The position numbers and the translations under genes are program-made. DNA of 50,670 bases from S34-282 sp034422075 (GTDB lineage Bacteria > Chloroflexota > Dehalococcoidia > Lucifugimonadales > Australimonadaceae), in contig DAOUJX010000025.1 in NCBI GenBank assembly GCA_034422075.1, forward strand, positions 1 to 50,670, given 5' to 3'. Shown one piece after another: positions 8,364 to 15,781 of this stretch. How positions within the stretch are numbered: position 1 is the first letter of the stretch; the number at the start of each line of letters is the position of its first letter. The notes under the pieces were generated by a model. That model was given only the letters and a program-made list of their open reading frames with translations, searched no databases and had not been told where the DNA came from.

Positions 8364-9193
8364 AAGTGCTGCGCGGCGTCGATGAGACGCGGGCGTTCGT
8401 TGCGGCCGCGCCTAGGCCGCACGGACTCGTCCCTACGATGGGCGCGCTGCACGACGGCCACTTGGCGCTCGTCCGCGCCGCCCGCGATGCCTGTGCGACC
8501 GTCGTCGCATCCCTGTTCGTCAACCCCACGCAGTTCAACGACCCTGCCGACCTCGCCGCCTACCCCCGCAATGCTGACCGCGACTTGGCGCTGTTCGCGG
8601 AAGTGGGCGTGGACGCGGTGTTCGCACCGCCGGAGCAGGCAATGTACCCACCTAGCTCGTCGACGACGGTGCATGTCGGCGGTCCAGCGCTCCCGCTCGA
8701 GGGAGAGGCGCGCCCTGGTCATTTCGATGGAGTCGCGACCGTCGTCGCCAAGCTCCTCTCGTTCATCACGCCCGACGCCGCCTACTTCGGGCAGAAGGAC
8801 GGGCAGCAGGTGGCGGTCGTGCGCCGCCTCGTCGCCGACCTAGGGCTGTCCGTCGAGGTGCGCGTCATTCCAACAGTGCGCGAGCCGGACGGCCTGGCGC
8901 TCAGCAGCCGCAACGCGCTCCTATCGCCGGAGCAGCGCAGAGCAGCGCCCGCCCTGTACGCCGCGCTGACGGCAGGCGCCGAGCGCTGGTGCGCGACCCA
9001 CGACGTGCAGCATTCGGTTGACGCCGCCGCCGAACGCCTCGCCGCCGAGCCCGCGTTCAGCGACGTTGACTACGTAGCCCTCGTCGACGCCGCCACCATG
9101 GCGCCGTGGGACGGCCGGGGCACCGGGATGCTCGCCGCCGCCGCGCACCTCGGCCCCGTCCGCCTCATTGACAACGTGTTGGTGGAGGGGTAG
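8360..9193 (+). CDS. panC: pantothenate synthetase (pantoate-beta-alanine ligase)
   Basis: PanC joins pantoate and beta-alanine with ATP through a pantoyl-adenylate intermediate. The 277-residue protein has the class I nucleotidyltransferase signature PTMGALHDGHLALV (HxGH-type) near residue 26, VNPTQFNDPADLAAYPR, FGQKDGQQ and LALSSRN, all diagnostic of PanC. Its start overlaps the panB stop, so expression of the two is coupled. It ends the operon; a hairpin-prone spacer of nearly 400 bases follows. Its substrate beta-alanine usually comes from PanD, which is absent here, while a peptidase of a beta-aminopeptidase-containing family heads this operon. Confidence 0.97.
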   Translation: MKVLRGVDETRAFVAAAPRPHGLVPTMGALHDGHLALVRAARDACATVVASLFVNPTQFNDPADLAAYPRNADRDLALFAEVGVDAVFAPPEQAMYPPSSSTTVHVGGPALPLEGEARPGHFDGVATVVAKLLSFITPDAAYFGQKDGQQVAVVRRLVADLGLSVEVRVIPTVREPDGLALSSRNALLSPEQRRAAPALYAALTAGAERWCATHDVQHSVDAAAERLAAEPAFSDVDYVALVDAATMAPWDGRGTGMLAAAAHLGPVRLIDNVLVEG

Positions 9194-9586
9194 GGCTCCT
9201 CACCAGTCGCGAAGCGTGGCGGCCTCTCCCGGAGGAGCGGAGGAATCCTCGCTGGCTGGGGAGAGGGCTAGGGTGAGGGGGAAGCCCCGCCGTGCGACGG
9301 CGCCCCGCTGCCCCTCAGCCACGCGCTAGGCATGTCTGAGCGTTGCGCTTAGGATTGCTCGGCAACAGAACCAGATGAGCTGCACCCGTTCGACATCTCG
9401 GCGTCTATGCGCGGCATCGAGAGGGCGGATAGGGCGGGTGCAGCTATCCCTGCCGGGAGGCGTGGCGGCGGAGCGCCATTCGCCAGCATAGGGGCCCCTC
9501 TGGGGGACGGTGACAGAATACCGACTCCCCTGCCCTTACCGTGCCTGCTATGGTTGCGGGCAGCACTGGTTGGCGGAGGGACGGAC
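9194..9586. other. spacer with hairpin-forming repeats and a DinB leader
   Basis: This 393-base stretch lies between panC and the first DinB gene. Its first third contains the inverted pair CCTCTCCC (9223-9230) and GGGAGAGG (9259-9266), enclosing a smaller palindrome GAGGAATCCTC (9240-9250), which may end the pan transcript, although no T-run follows. A TATGGT near 9549-9554 could be the -10 of the DinB genes. No gene is seen; an open frame running through from 9407 lacks a start signal until 9587. Confidence 0.5.
9223..9266. repeat. inverted repeat, nested hairpin
   Basis: Eight-base arms CCTCTCCC and GGGAGAGG are perfectly complementary over a 28-base loop that itself holds a five-base-arm palindrome. 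The spacer at 39384-39499 has a similar C/T-rich then A/G-rich composition, so this may be a member of a dispersed family. Confidence 0.45.
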
Positions 9587-10120
9587 GTGGGAGGACACGT
9601 TGCGGAGTTTGTGCGGCAGGTGCTGGAGCGAAACGACTCGTTCCTTTCCGGCGCACTCGACGGACTGAGCCTCGACGACGTCCACCGCCAGCCTGGCCCC
9701 GACAGCAACAGCATCGCGTGGCTGGTCTGGCACCTCGCGCGCGTGCAGGACAACCACATCTCTGCAATCGCCGACAAGCAGCACGTCTGGTTGACAGAGG
9801 GCTGGGTCGACCGCTTCGCGCTCGGCCTTGAGCCGCTTGACCGTGGACGCGGCCACACGTCGGAGCAGGCCGCCGCCCTTCGCGTGCCCAGCATCGAACT
9901 GCTGCTCGACTACTATCGCGCTGTTCGCGCCGCTACCGACACATTCCTAGACGGCTTGGCCGACGACGACCTCGCGCGGCAGGTGCCCGCCATTATGGGC
10001 GACGGCACCGTCCCGCTGTCAGAACGCCTGCAGCACGTGATATTCGACGGCATCCACCACACGGGGCAGGTCGCCTACCTGCGCGGCCTCTACAAGGGGC
10101 GCGGCTGGCTGTCCATCTAG
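9587..10120 (+). CDS. DinB-family protein (tandem copy 1)
   Basis: The 177-residue product is a DinB/YfiT-type four-helix-bundle protein. The family signature WHLARVQDNH appears near residue 47, with candidate metal ligands, and the C-terminal helix has IHHTGQVAYLRG. GTG 9587 was chosen because GGAGGG stands six bases upstream and because the length then matches the two paralogues that follow; the longer frame from 9407 adds an N terminus with no counterpart in them. DinB proteins include thiol S-transferases and maleylpyruvate isomerase-like enzymes, usually metal-dependent. The substrate of this one is unknown. It is the most divergent copy, with the 'HH' variant of the last ligand motif. 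Confidence 0.88.
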   Translation: MGGHVAEFVRQVLERNDSFLSGALDGLSLDDVHRQPGPDSNSIAWLVWHLARVQDNHISAIADKQHVWLTEGWVDRFALGLEPLDRGRGHTSEQAAALRVPSIELLLDYYRAVRAATDTFLDGLADDDLARQVPAIMGDGTVPLSERLQHVIFDGIHHTGQVAYLRGLYKGRGWLSI

Positions 10121-10147
10121 CCCGCCTGTCACTAAAAGGAGGGAGTC

Positions 10148-10672
10148 ATGGAAGGAGCGCCGCTGATTGCTGACGGACTCGACCGCATCAAGGGCACCCT
10201 CGACCGCTGCCTGACCGGAGTATCGGCTCACGACCTCGCGCGGCAGCCCTCGGCCGACACCAACTCAATGGGTTGGCTGGCCTGGCACCTGACCCGCGTG
10301 CAGGACGACCACCTCATGAACCTCGCTGGGCGCGGCTACGCATGGCTGGAGGAGGGCTGGCACGAGCGCTTCGGCATGCCCGCCGAGAACGACTTCGGCT
10401 TCGGCTGGACGCCGGAGCAGGTCGCCGCGTTCAGGGCGCCGTCGTCTGAGCTGCTGCGTGACTACCACGCCGCCGTACATGCGCGCTCGCAGGAGTACCT
10501 CGCCAACCTCACGCCCGACGACCTCGACCGCGTGCTCGACGAACCGCAGTGGGACCCTCGCCCGACGGTCGCCGTGCGGCTGGTGAGCGTCATCAACGAC
10601 AACACACAGCACGCAGGCCAGATCGCGTACCTGCGCGGCCTGTTCGGCGGGTACGGCTGGCAGAGCTTCTAG
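10148..10672 (+). CDS. DinB-family protein (tandem copy 2)
   Basis: This 174-residue paralogue shares with copy 1 the WLAWHLTRVQDDH motif, the FGMP/TPEQVAAFRAPSSELL region and the final QHAGQIAYLRGLFGGYGW. The candidate metal-binding His residues (WHL, QDDH and QHAG) are all present. AAAGGAGGGAG lies ideally before ATG 10148, a much stronger ribosome site than that of most genes here, so it is probably well translated. It follows copy 1 by 27 bases in one operon. The function is unknown beyond the fold; thiol transfer or detoxification are family-level possibilities. Confidence 0.9.
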   Translation: MEGAPLIADGLDRIKGTLDRCLTGVSAHDLARQPSADTNSMGWLAWHLTRVQDDHLMNLAGRGYAWLEEGWHERFGMPAENDFGFGWTPEQVAAFRAPSSELLRDYHAAVHARSQEYLANLTPDDLDRVLDEPQWDPRPTVAVRLVSVINDNTQHAGQIAYLRGLFGGYGWQSF

Positions 10673-10691
10673 CCCGCGCTAAGGAGGCACG

Positions 10692-11207
10692 ATGCAAGCG
10701 AACGAGTTCTTCGACATGGCGCTTACCCGCGCCGAGGGCGCTCTCAAACGCGCGCTTGTCGGCCTGAGCCCGGAGGAGCTGAGCACGCAGCCAGCTGGCC
10801 CCGGCAGCAACCCCATCGGCTGGATGGCGTGGCACCTCACCCGCGTGCAAGACGGCGTCATCTCGCGCCTTCAGGGAATTGGCACGGAGTGGGACACCAA
10901 CGGATGGGCCGCGCGCTTCGGCATCAAGGGCGAGATGCCGCAATGGACGCCGGACAACGTCCATGAATTCGACCCCGTGGACGCCGCAACGCTGTTGGGC
11001 TACTACGACGCCGTCCGCGCGCGAACGAGCGCTTACGTCGGCGGCCTCACCGCCGACTCGCTGGCGGTCGAGCAGGAATCGTTCCGCCCCGGTGCCCCAC
11101 CGATGACGGTCGCGCAAATGCTGGCGCTGGTCCTCGGCGACAATGTGCAGCACATCGGCCAAATCGCCTACCTGCGCGGTGCGGTTAAGGAGCAGGGCTG
11201 GTATTAG
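10692..11207 (+). CDS. DinB-family protein (tandem copy 3)
   Basis: The third paralogue, 171 residues, keeps the WMAWHLTRVQD motif and QHIGQIAYLRG. It differs at one position: the His that ends the QDNH/QDDH motif in copies 1 and 2 is replaced (QDGV). If that His is a metal ligand, copy 3 may have changed activity. AAGGAGG is well placed before ATG 10692. It closes the three-gene array. A short stem (CGGGTT, loop, AACCCG, 11213-11229) lies just after the stop but has no T-run. Gene duplication followed by divergence is the simple reading. Confidence 0.9.
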   Translation: MQANEFFDMALTRAEGALKRALVGLSPEELSTQPAGPGSNPIGWMAWHLTRVQDGVISRLQGIGTEWDTNGWAARFGIKGEMPQWTPDNVHEFDPVDAATLLGYYDAVRARTSAYVGGLTADSLAVEQESFRPGAPPMTVAQMLALVLGDNVQHIGQIAYLRGAVKEQGWY

Positions 11208-11227
11208 CGGCGGGTTGAGCGAACCCG

Positions 11228-11256
11228 TTGACTCGCGCAGCTGGTGGGCGTACATT
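11228..11256 (+). promoter_or_regulatory. sigma70-type promoter of the small transcript
   Basis: TTGACT (11228-11233) and TACATT (11251-11256) are separated by 17 bases, the ideal spacing for the housekeeping sigma factor. Most other promoters seen in this window lack a -35, so this one should be strong. The predicted first base is near 11263. Confidence 0.6.
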
Positions 11257-11306
11257 GGGCTCGGCTCCGGTGATGAGCCGGGGTACATCGCCGAAGGGAG
11301 GCGCCG

Positions 11307-11384
11307 ATGGGTACAGAGCAACTGTACGTCGTCAACCACCGGTGGCACTTCCCTGACCTAGGCCCCCGTCGACGTCGCCCATAA
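11307..11384 (+). CDS. 25-residue small ORF with strong ribosome site
   Basis: ATG 11307 is preceded by GAAGGGAGG with good spacing, and the frame ends at TAA 11382-11384. The predicted peptide is rich in aromatic residues and His in the middle (YVVNHRWHF) and ends with four Arg and a Pro. It has no membrane helix. It sits inside the transcript that starts near 11263. No family is recognised, and a 25-codon frame can occur by chance; the promoter and ribosome site are the reasons to list it. Confidence 0.35.
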   Translation: MGTEQLYVVNHRWHFPDLGPRRRRP

Positions 11385-11556
11385 GGCCTTGATGGCGGCA
11401 GGGGGTCGATGGGGGCAAGCGGAAGCCGGGATCTCCGCCGACCAACATGCTCGCAAGCGCCCGTCCCCGCATAGCGGTGCGGTGCCGAGCCTCCGGACAT
11501 AGCGCCCGGACAATACGGCGAAGGCGATGGTGAGTCCGCCTAAAGGCAGGACACAA

Positions 11557-11595
11557 AAGCCCGGAGCGATCATACGGTCGCTCCGGCTTCTTTTG
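11557..11595. terminator. bidirectional intrinsic terminator
   Basis: A perfect nine-base stem, CCGGAGCGA (11561-11569) and TCGCTCCGG (11578-11586), encloses an eight-base loop. It is flanked by AAAAG on the left and CTTCTTTT on the right, so it can end transcripts on both strands: the small transcript on plus and the threonine aldolase gene, whose stop lies about 75 bases away, on minus. It is the only textbook terminator I see in the window. Confidence 0.85.
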
Positions 11596-11669
11596 TGCGC
11601 ACAAGACCCTCACCAAGGGGGGAGGTGTGGAGGGCGCCCTCCAAGGGTCTCAGGACGAAAGGGTAGCCC

Positions 11670-12725
11670 TTACCCCGCAGCCACGCTCGACTTGACGGTG
11701 CCTGCAATGGCCTCCAGCGCCTCGTCGATGTCCTCGGCGTTGATGCCGTAGTGGGTAACCATGCGCACCCAGTCCTCTTGGCCGCCGCACAGCACGCCGC
11801 GCTCGCGCAGCCGCGCGATGAAGTCGGCGGGTGGCATCCCTACCGGGCGCATGTAGACCATGTTGGAAGGCGTGTCGTCGTAGATGACGCGGATGCCGTC
11901 GACGTGGCGCAGGCCGTCGGCGAGGCGGCGAGCGTTGGCGTGGTCCTCTGCCAAGCGCTCCACCATGTGGTCGAGCGCGTAGAGGCCGGCGGCAGCGAGC
12001 ACGCCGCCCTGCCGCATTCCACCGCCAAGCATCTTGCGGTGGTGGCGCGCGCGGTCGATGAAGTCGCTTGACCCGCAGACGACAGAGCCCACGGGACAGC
12101 CGAGGCCCTTGGAGAGGCAGAAGGTGACCGAATCGGCGTTGGCCGCTAGGTCGGCGACGCTCTCGCCGGTGGTGACGGCGGCGTTGAAGATGCGCGCGCC
12201 GTCCATGTGGACGTGGACGCCGTGCGCGTGCGCCACATCGGCGACCGACTTGATCTCGTCCGAGGTGAACGCCGCGCCGCCGCCGCGGTTCTGCGTATTC
12301 TCGACGTTCACCATCGCGGTGCGGGGGAAGAAGCCGCGCGGCGGGCGGATGGCGCGCTCGACGGCGTCGGGCAGCAGGAAACCGCGCTGGTCCGTCTCGA
12401 CCGCGCGAATCTGCACTCCGCCGAACGTGCCGAGCGAGCCGACCTCGTTCATTAGGATGTGGTCCATCCGCCCAACAATGGCCTCGTCCCCGCGCGCGCA
12501 CCACGAGAGGCCGGACACGAGGTTGCCCATCGAGCCGCTGGCGACGTAGAGCGCGGCCTCCTTGCCGGTGACCGCCGCCGCACGCTCCTCGAGCAGGTTG
12601 ATGCTCGGGTCCTCGCGGTAAACGTCGTCGCCGACCTCCGCGGCGGCCATAGCCTGCCGCATCTCCGGCGACGGCAGCGTGACGGTGTCGCTGCGCAGGT
12701 CGATGGGGTCAGTCGTTGTGGTCAT
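11670..12725 (-). CDS. ltaE: low-specificity L-threonine aldolase
   Basis: This PLP enzyme cleaves threonine or allo-threonine to glycine and acetaldehyde. The 351-residue protein opens with DLRSDTVTLPSPEMRQAM, typical of the family, then shows GDDVYREDPS, the HMDGARIFNA segment with the PLP-nitrogen Asp, and CLSKGLGCPVGS with the Schiff-base Lys. ATG 12725 has AGAGG upstream, and a TAGAAT (12766-12761 on this strand) is a likely -10. It is divergent from lspA and convergent with the small transcript, with which it shares the terminator. Other beta-hydroxy amino acids may be substrates too. Confidence 0.96.
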   Translation of the reverse strand: MTTTTDPIDLRSDTVTLPSPEMRQAMAAAEVGDDVYREDPSINLLEERAAAVTGKEAALYVASGSMGNLVSGLSWCARGDEAIVGRMDHILMNEVGSLGTFGGVQIRAVETDQRGFLLPDAVERAIRPPRGFFPRTAMVNVENTQNRGGGAAFTSDEIKSVADVAHAHGVHVHMDGARIFNAAVTTGESVADLAANADSVTFCLSKGLGCPVGSVVCGSSDFIDRARHHRKMLGGGMRQGGVLAAAGLYALDHMVERLAEDHANARRLADGLRHVDGIRVIYDDTPSNMVYMRPVGMPPADFIARLRERGVLCGGQEDWVRMVTHYGINAEDIDEALEAIAGTVKSSVAAG

Positions 12726-12793
12726 CAGCGGCCTCTTCTATTGGAGCATTGGGCGCTTGGATTCTAGCGCAACGCTGCCGACGGAGTGCGCGA

Positions 12794-12799
12794 TAAACT
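12794..12799 (+). promoter_or_regulatory. -10 element (TAAACT) before lspA
   Basis: TAAACT ends seven bases before GTG 12807. If used, the transcript begins close to that GTG, which argues against an upstream GTG at 12786. Confidence 0.45.
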
Positions 12800-12806
12800 G
12801 AGAGGC

Positions 12807-13346
12807 GTGAGCGCATACCTAAAACGCAACGTCTACGTCTTCGCGCTAGTCGCCGTAGTGCTGGCCGTCGACCAGGCCACCAAGTTCGTAGTGACGGAGA
12901 GCCTGGTCCTCGGCGAGTCGTGGCCGCGCGAGGGGTTCTTTCGCATCACGCGCGTCGCCAACACCGGCAGCGCGTTCGGCCTGTTCGGCGGACAGACGCT
13001 CGCCCTCACCGTGGCCTCCGTCGTGGGCATCGTGGTCATTGCTTGGTTCTTCCGCTCCGTGGGCAACAGCCTGCTGATGCGCACAAGCCTGGGGCTAATG
13101 CTCTCGGGCGCAATCGGCAACCTCATCGACCGCATCGCCCACGGCTACGTGACCGACTTCGTCGACATCGGGCCGTGGTACATCTTCAACGTAGCCGACT
13201 CCGCCATCGTCGTGGGCGTCATCGCGCTGCTCATCCTGAGCTTAAGGGCACGTGAAACAGCAGCGCCCGAACAGACCAGCGAAGAGGCCGAGCCGGAGTT
13301 GGACGCGCGCTTGCCGGCAGCACCGACGCATGGCGACGACGACTAG
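12807..13346 (+). CDS. lspA: lipoprotein signal peptidase II
   Basis: LspA removes the signal peptide from diacylglyceryl-modified prolipoproteins in the membrane. The product of about 179 residues has four membrane helices and the conserved blocks DQATKFVV, NTGSAFGLF, GNLIDRIAHGYVTDF and NVADSAI; the catalytic Asp pair lies in the last two. GTG 12807 is preferred to GTG 12786 because of the -10 hexamer between them and the closer fit to family length. The C-terminal tail is long, Glu/Ala-rich and probably cytosolic. The rluD-type gene starts 17 bases before its stop, so the two are translationally coupled. Lipoproteins with lipoboxes occur elsewhere in the window. Confidence 0.95.
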   Translation: MSAYLKRNVYVFALVAVVLAVDQATKFVVTESLVLGESWPREGFFRITRVANTGSAFGLFGGQTLALTVASVVGIVVIAWFFRSVGNSLLMRTSLGLMLSGAIGNLIDRIAHGYVTDFVDIGPWYIFNVADSAIVVGVIALLILSLRARETAAPEQTSEEAEPELDARLPAAPTHGDDD

Positions 13347-14250
13347 CAGCCCTCGGCACTTTGAAGCGGAGGCAGACGCCGAGCGCCTCGACCGCTTCGT
13401 GACGGAGCGCTGCCCCGACCTGACGCGCTCGCGGTGCGCCGCACTGGTGCGAAAAGGCCACGTGTTGCTGAACGGACAACCTGCACGGCCCTCGCAGCGC
13501 GTGCGTGCAGGCGACGTGGTGCACGTGAGGGTGCCGCCTCCCACGCCCGTCGACATCGTGCCGCAGCGGATGCCCGTCGGCGTGGTCTATGAGGACGAGT
13601 ACGTGCTGGTGATCGACAAGCCGGCGGGCCTGCCCGTCCATCCCGGCCCAGGCCATCCTGATCGGACGCTGGTCAACGCTGTGCTAGCGCTCGCGCCGGG
13701 CATACAGGGTGTCGGGGGGGAACAGCGTCCGGGCATTGTCCACCGCCTCGACAAGGACACGTCAGGACTGATCGTCGTCGCCAAGACGGAGCGTGCACAC
13801 GCCATTGTTGCGCACCAGTTGAAGGAGCGCAGCGTGCGCAAGACGTACCTCGCGCTGCTAGAAGGCGTGCCACGCCACGAAAGCGGCACCATTGACGCGC
13901 CCATCGCGCGGCATCCGCGCCACCGCCAGCGCATGGCGGTCGTCGACGGAGGGCGCGCCGCCGTAACGCACTGGAGCGCATTGCGCCGCTACCGAGGATG
14001 CACGCTCGTCGAGGTGCGGCCCGTGACGGGGCGCACGCACCAGATCCGCGTCCACTTCGCGCAGGTCGGCCACCCGCTCGTAGGCGACGCGCTCTACGGC
14101 AAAGCGTCGGGGCTGGTAGGGCGTCACTTCCTGCACGCGGCGCGGCTTGCTTTCCGCCTGCCGCCGGACGAGGCGGAGGAGCGCGAGTTCGAATCACCGT
14201 TGCCGTCCGACCTGCAGCACGCGCTCGACACCCTAGAAGCGAGCGCCTAG
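13330..14250 (+). CDS. rluD: RluA-family 23S rRNA pseudouridine synthase (RluD-like)
   Basis: The 306-residue protein has an N-terminal S4 RNA-binding domain (about residues 15-75, with RLDRFVTERCPDLTRSR) and a catalytic domain with the HRLDKDTSGL motif, whose Asp attacks the uridine. Later blocks GRTHQIRVHF and LVGDALYG are typical of RluA-family enzymes. RluD makes pseudouridines in helix 69 of 23S rRNA; RluC acts at other sites, and the sequence does not fully separate them. ATG 13330 lies inside lspA's last codons, a common pairing in bacteria. The gene ends 20 bases before gltX. Confidence 0.92.
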   Translation: MATTTSSPRHFEAEADAERLDRFVTERCPDLTRSRCAALVRKGHVLLNGQPARPSQRVRAGDVVHVRVPPPTPVDIVPQRMPVGVVYEDEYVLVIDKPAGLPVHPGPGHPDRTLVNAVLALAPGIQGVGGEQRPGIVHRLDKDTSGLIVVAKTERAHAIVAHQLKERSVRKTYLALLEGVPRHESGTIDAPIARHPRHRQRMAVVDGGRAAVTHWSALRRYRGCTLVEVRPVTGRTHQIRVHFAQVGHPLVGDALYGKASGLVGRHFLHAARLAFRLPPDEAEEREFESPLPSDLQHALDTLEASA

Positions 14251-14258
14251 CGCGCTGC

Positions 14259-14264
14259 TACACT
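14259..14264 (+). promoter_or_regulatory. -10 element (TACACT) of leaderless gltX
   Basis: TACACT ends six bases before ATG 14271, leaving no space for a ribosome site. It begins eight bases after the stop of the upstream gene, so gltX has its own start of transcription. Confidence 0.6.
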
Positions 14265-14270
14265 AGACGC

Positions 14271-15758
14271 ATGGCCACCGACGCTCCCGTCCGCGTCCGC
14301 TACGCGCCCAGCCCAACGGGGGAACCGCACGTCGGCAACATCCGCGCGGCGCTCTTCGACTGGCTTCTCGCACGCCACACAGGCGGCACGTTCATCCTGC
14401 GCATCGAGGACACCGACAGGAGCCGCGAGGTGCCGGGAACGAAGGAGCGCATCATGGAGGCGTTGCGCTGGCTCCGCCTTGACTGGGACGAAGGCCCCGA
14501 AGTCGGCGGCGACTACGGCCCCTACGTGCAGTCGGAGCGTCAAGCGCTGGGCGTCTACGCCGAGCCCGCGGAGGCGCTGCTTGCGTCAGGCCAGGCGTAC
14601 AACTGCTACTGTACCCCGGACCGCTTGGACGAGATGCGGAAGGAGCAGCAGGCGCGCAAGGAGCCCCCGCGCTACGACCAGAGGTGCCGCGACCCCGAGC
14701 GGCGCGCGCAGATGCGCAAGCTCAACCCGAACCCTGTCGTCCGCTTCGCAGTCCCGCTCGAGGGCGCGCTCACTGTCCACGACGCAGTTCGCGGCGACGT
14801 CGCATTCGACCTGTCGCTGCTGGACGACTTCGTCATGCTCAAGTCGGACGGCTTCCCCACCTACCACCTTGGGCACATCGTCGACGACCACCTGATGGAC
14901 ATCACGCACGTGCTGCGCGGCGAGGAGTGGCTGCCGAGCCTGCCGCGCCACCGCCTGTTGTACGATGCGCTCGGCTACGAGATGCCAGTCATGGCGCACC
15001 TGCCCATCGTGCTCGGCCCCGACCGCTCCAAGCTGTCGAAGCGTCATGGTGCAGCCTCTGCGCTCGAGTTCCGCGACAAGGGCTACTTGCCCGCCGCGCT
15101 CCTCAACTTCCTCGCGCTGCTGGGGTGGTCGTTGGACGATAGGACGGAACTGCTGTCGCGCGACGAGCTGGTGCGCAACTTCACGCTGGAGCGCGTCGCG
15201 CCCTCTCCGGCTATATTCGACTTGCAGAAGCTGGACTGGATGAACGGGGTGTATATGCGCGCAATGACTGTCAACGACATGGTGGAGGAATTGGCGCCGG
15301 TGCTGGAGGCGGGGTTGCCGGACGAGGTTGCACGCCCCATCGACCGCGGTTACCTGGCACGCATCGTCCCGTTGGAGCAGGAGCGCCTGAAGACGATGAG
15401 CGAGGCGCCCGACGCACTGTCCTTTTTCTTCATCGAGCAGCCCAAGTACAACCCGCTGCGCATCATCCAGAAAGGGATGGTGCGCGACGACACGCAGGGG
15501 GCAGTTGCCGCCGCCTTGCGTACGGCGGAAGGCGTCGAAGTGTGGGATGCGCCGACCCTAGAGACTGCCTACCGCGCATTGGCAGACGAGTTGGAGATCA
15601 AGACGGGCCAACTGTTCGGCACGGTGCGCGTCGCGATAACTGGCCGCGAGGCCGCCCCGCCGTTGTTCGACACGATGGCGGTCCTAGGCAAGGAGCGCGT
15701 CGTGCGCCGCCTCCAGTCCGCCGCCCGCTTCGTCGCCGCCCTCCCGACGGCGTGCTAG
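14271..15758 (+). CDS. gltX: glutamyl-tRNA synthetase
   Basis: GltX charges tRNA-Glu. The 495-residue class I synthetase has the HIGH-type motif in PSPTGEPHVGN near residue 20, the KMSKS-type motif KLSKRHGA near residue 258, and the GluRS block RIEDTDRSR. The length and C-terminal helical anticodon-binding region fit bacterial GluRS rather than GlnRS. Whether it is discriminating or also charges tRNA-Gln cannot be told here; a gatCAB operon is not in the window. Its start is preceded at six bases by a -10 hexamer. The next gene begins 23 bases after its stop, again with its own -10. Confidence 0.97.
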   Translation: MATDAPVRVRYAPSPTGEPHVGNIRAALFDWLLARHTGGTFILRIEDTDRSREVPGTKERIMEALRWLRLDWDEGPEVGGDYGPYVQSERQALGVYAEPAEALLASGQAYNCYCTPDRLDEMRKEQQARKEPPRYDQRCRDPERRAQMRKLNPNPVVRFAVPLEGALTVHDAVRGDVAFDLSLLDDFVMLKSDGFPTYHLGHIVDDHLMDITHVLRGEEWLPSLPRHRLLYDALGYEMPVMAHLPIVLGPDRSKLSKRHGAASALEFRDKGYLPAALLNFLALLGWSLDDRTELLSRDELVRNFTLERVAPSPAIFDLQKLDWMNGVYMRAMTVNDMVEELAPVLEAGLPDEVARPIDRGYLARIVPLEQERLKTMSEAPDALSFFFIEQPKYNPLRIIQKGMVRDDTQGAVAAALRTAEGVEVWDAPTLETAYRALADELEIKTGQLFGTVRVAITGREAAPPLFDTMAVLGKERVVRRLQSAARFVAALPTAC

Positions 15759-15769
15759 CGCGCGCTTGC

Positions 15770-15775
15770 TATACT
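15770..15775 (+). promoter_or_regulatory. -10 element (TATACT) of a leaderless start
   Basis: TATACT ends six bases before GTG 15782 (and nine before ATG 15785). This is the best -10 match among the leaderless starts here. Confidence 0.6.
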
Positions 15776-15781
15776 CGCAGC

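Larger units (their letters stand above)
11263..11600 (+). ncRNA. candidate structured small transcript of unknown class
   Basis: A stand-alone unit of about 340 nt runs from the promoter above to an intrinsic terminator. It begins with a hairpin (CGGCTC and GAGCCG around 11262-11280), then a ribosome site and a 25-codon ORF. Downstream of the ORF are further helices: GGTCG (11404-11408) with CGACC (11439-11443) closing GCGG/CCGC, and a GTCC-GCC/GGC-GGAC hairpin at 11534-11552. It does not show the diagnostic sequences of RNase P RNA, SRP RNA or tmRNA. The next gene lies on the other strand, so it is not a riboswitch for a downstream gene. It may be an sRNA, a dual-function RNA or simply the mRNA of the small peptide. 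Confidence 0.4.

Noticed and set aside
11341..11360. T-box-like GGTGGCAC sequence
   Set aside because: The bases that follow do not match the T-box antiterminator, and there is no co-directional downstream gene for it to control.
11332..11616. A 94-codon minus-strand frame over the small transcript
   Set aside because: It runs through the terminator hairpin, has no ribosome site, and shows no coding bias.
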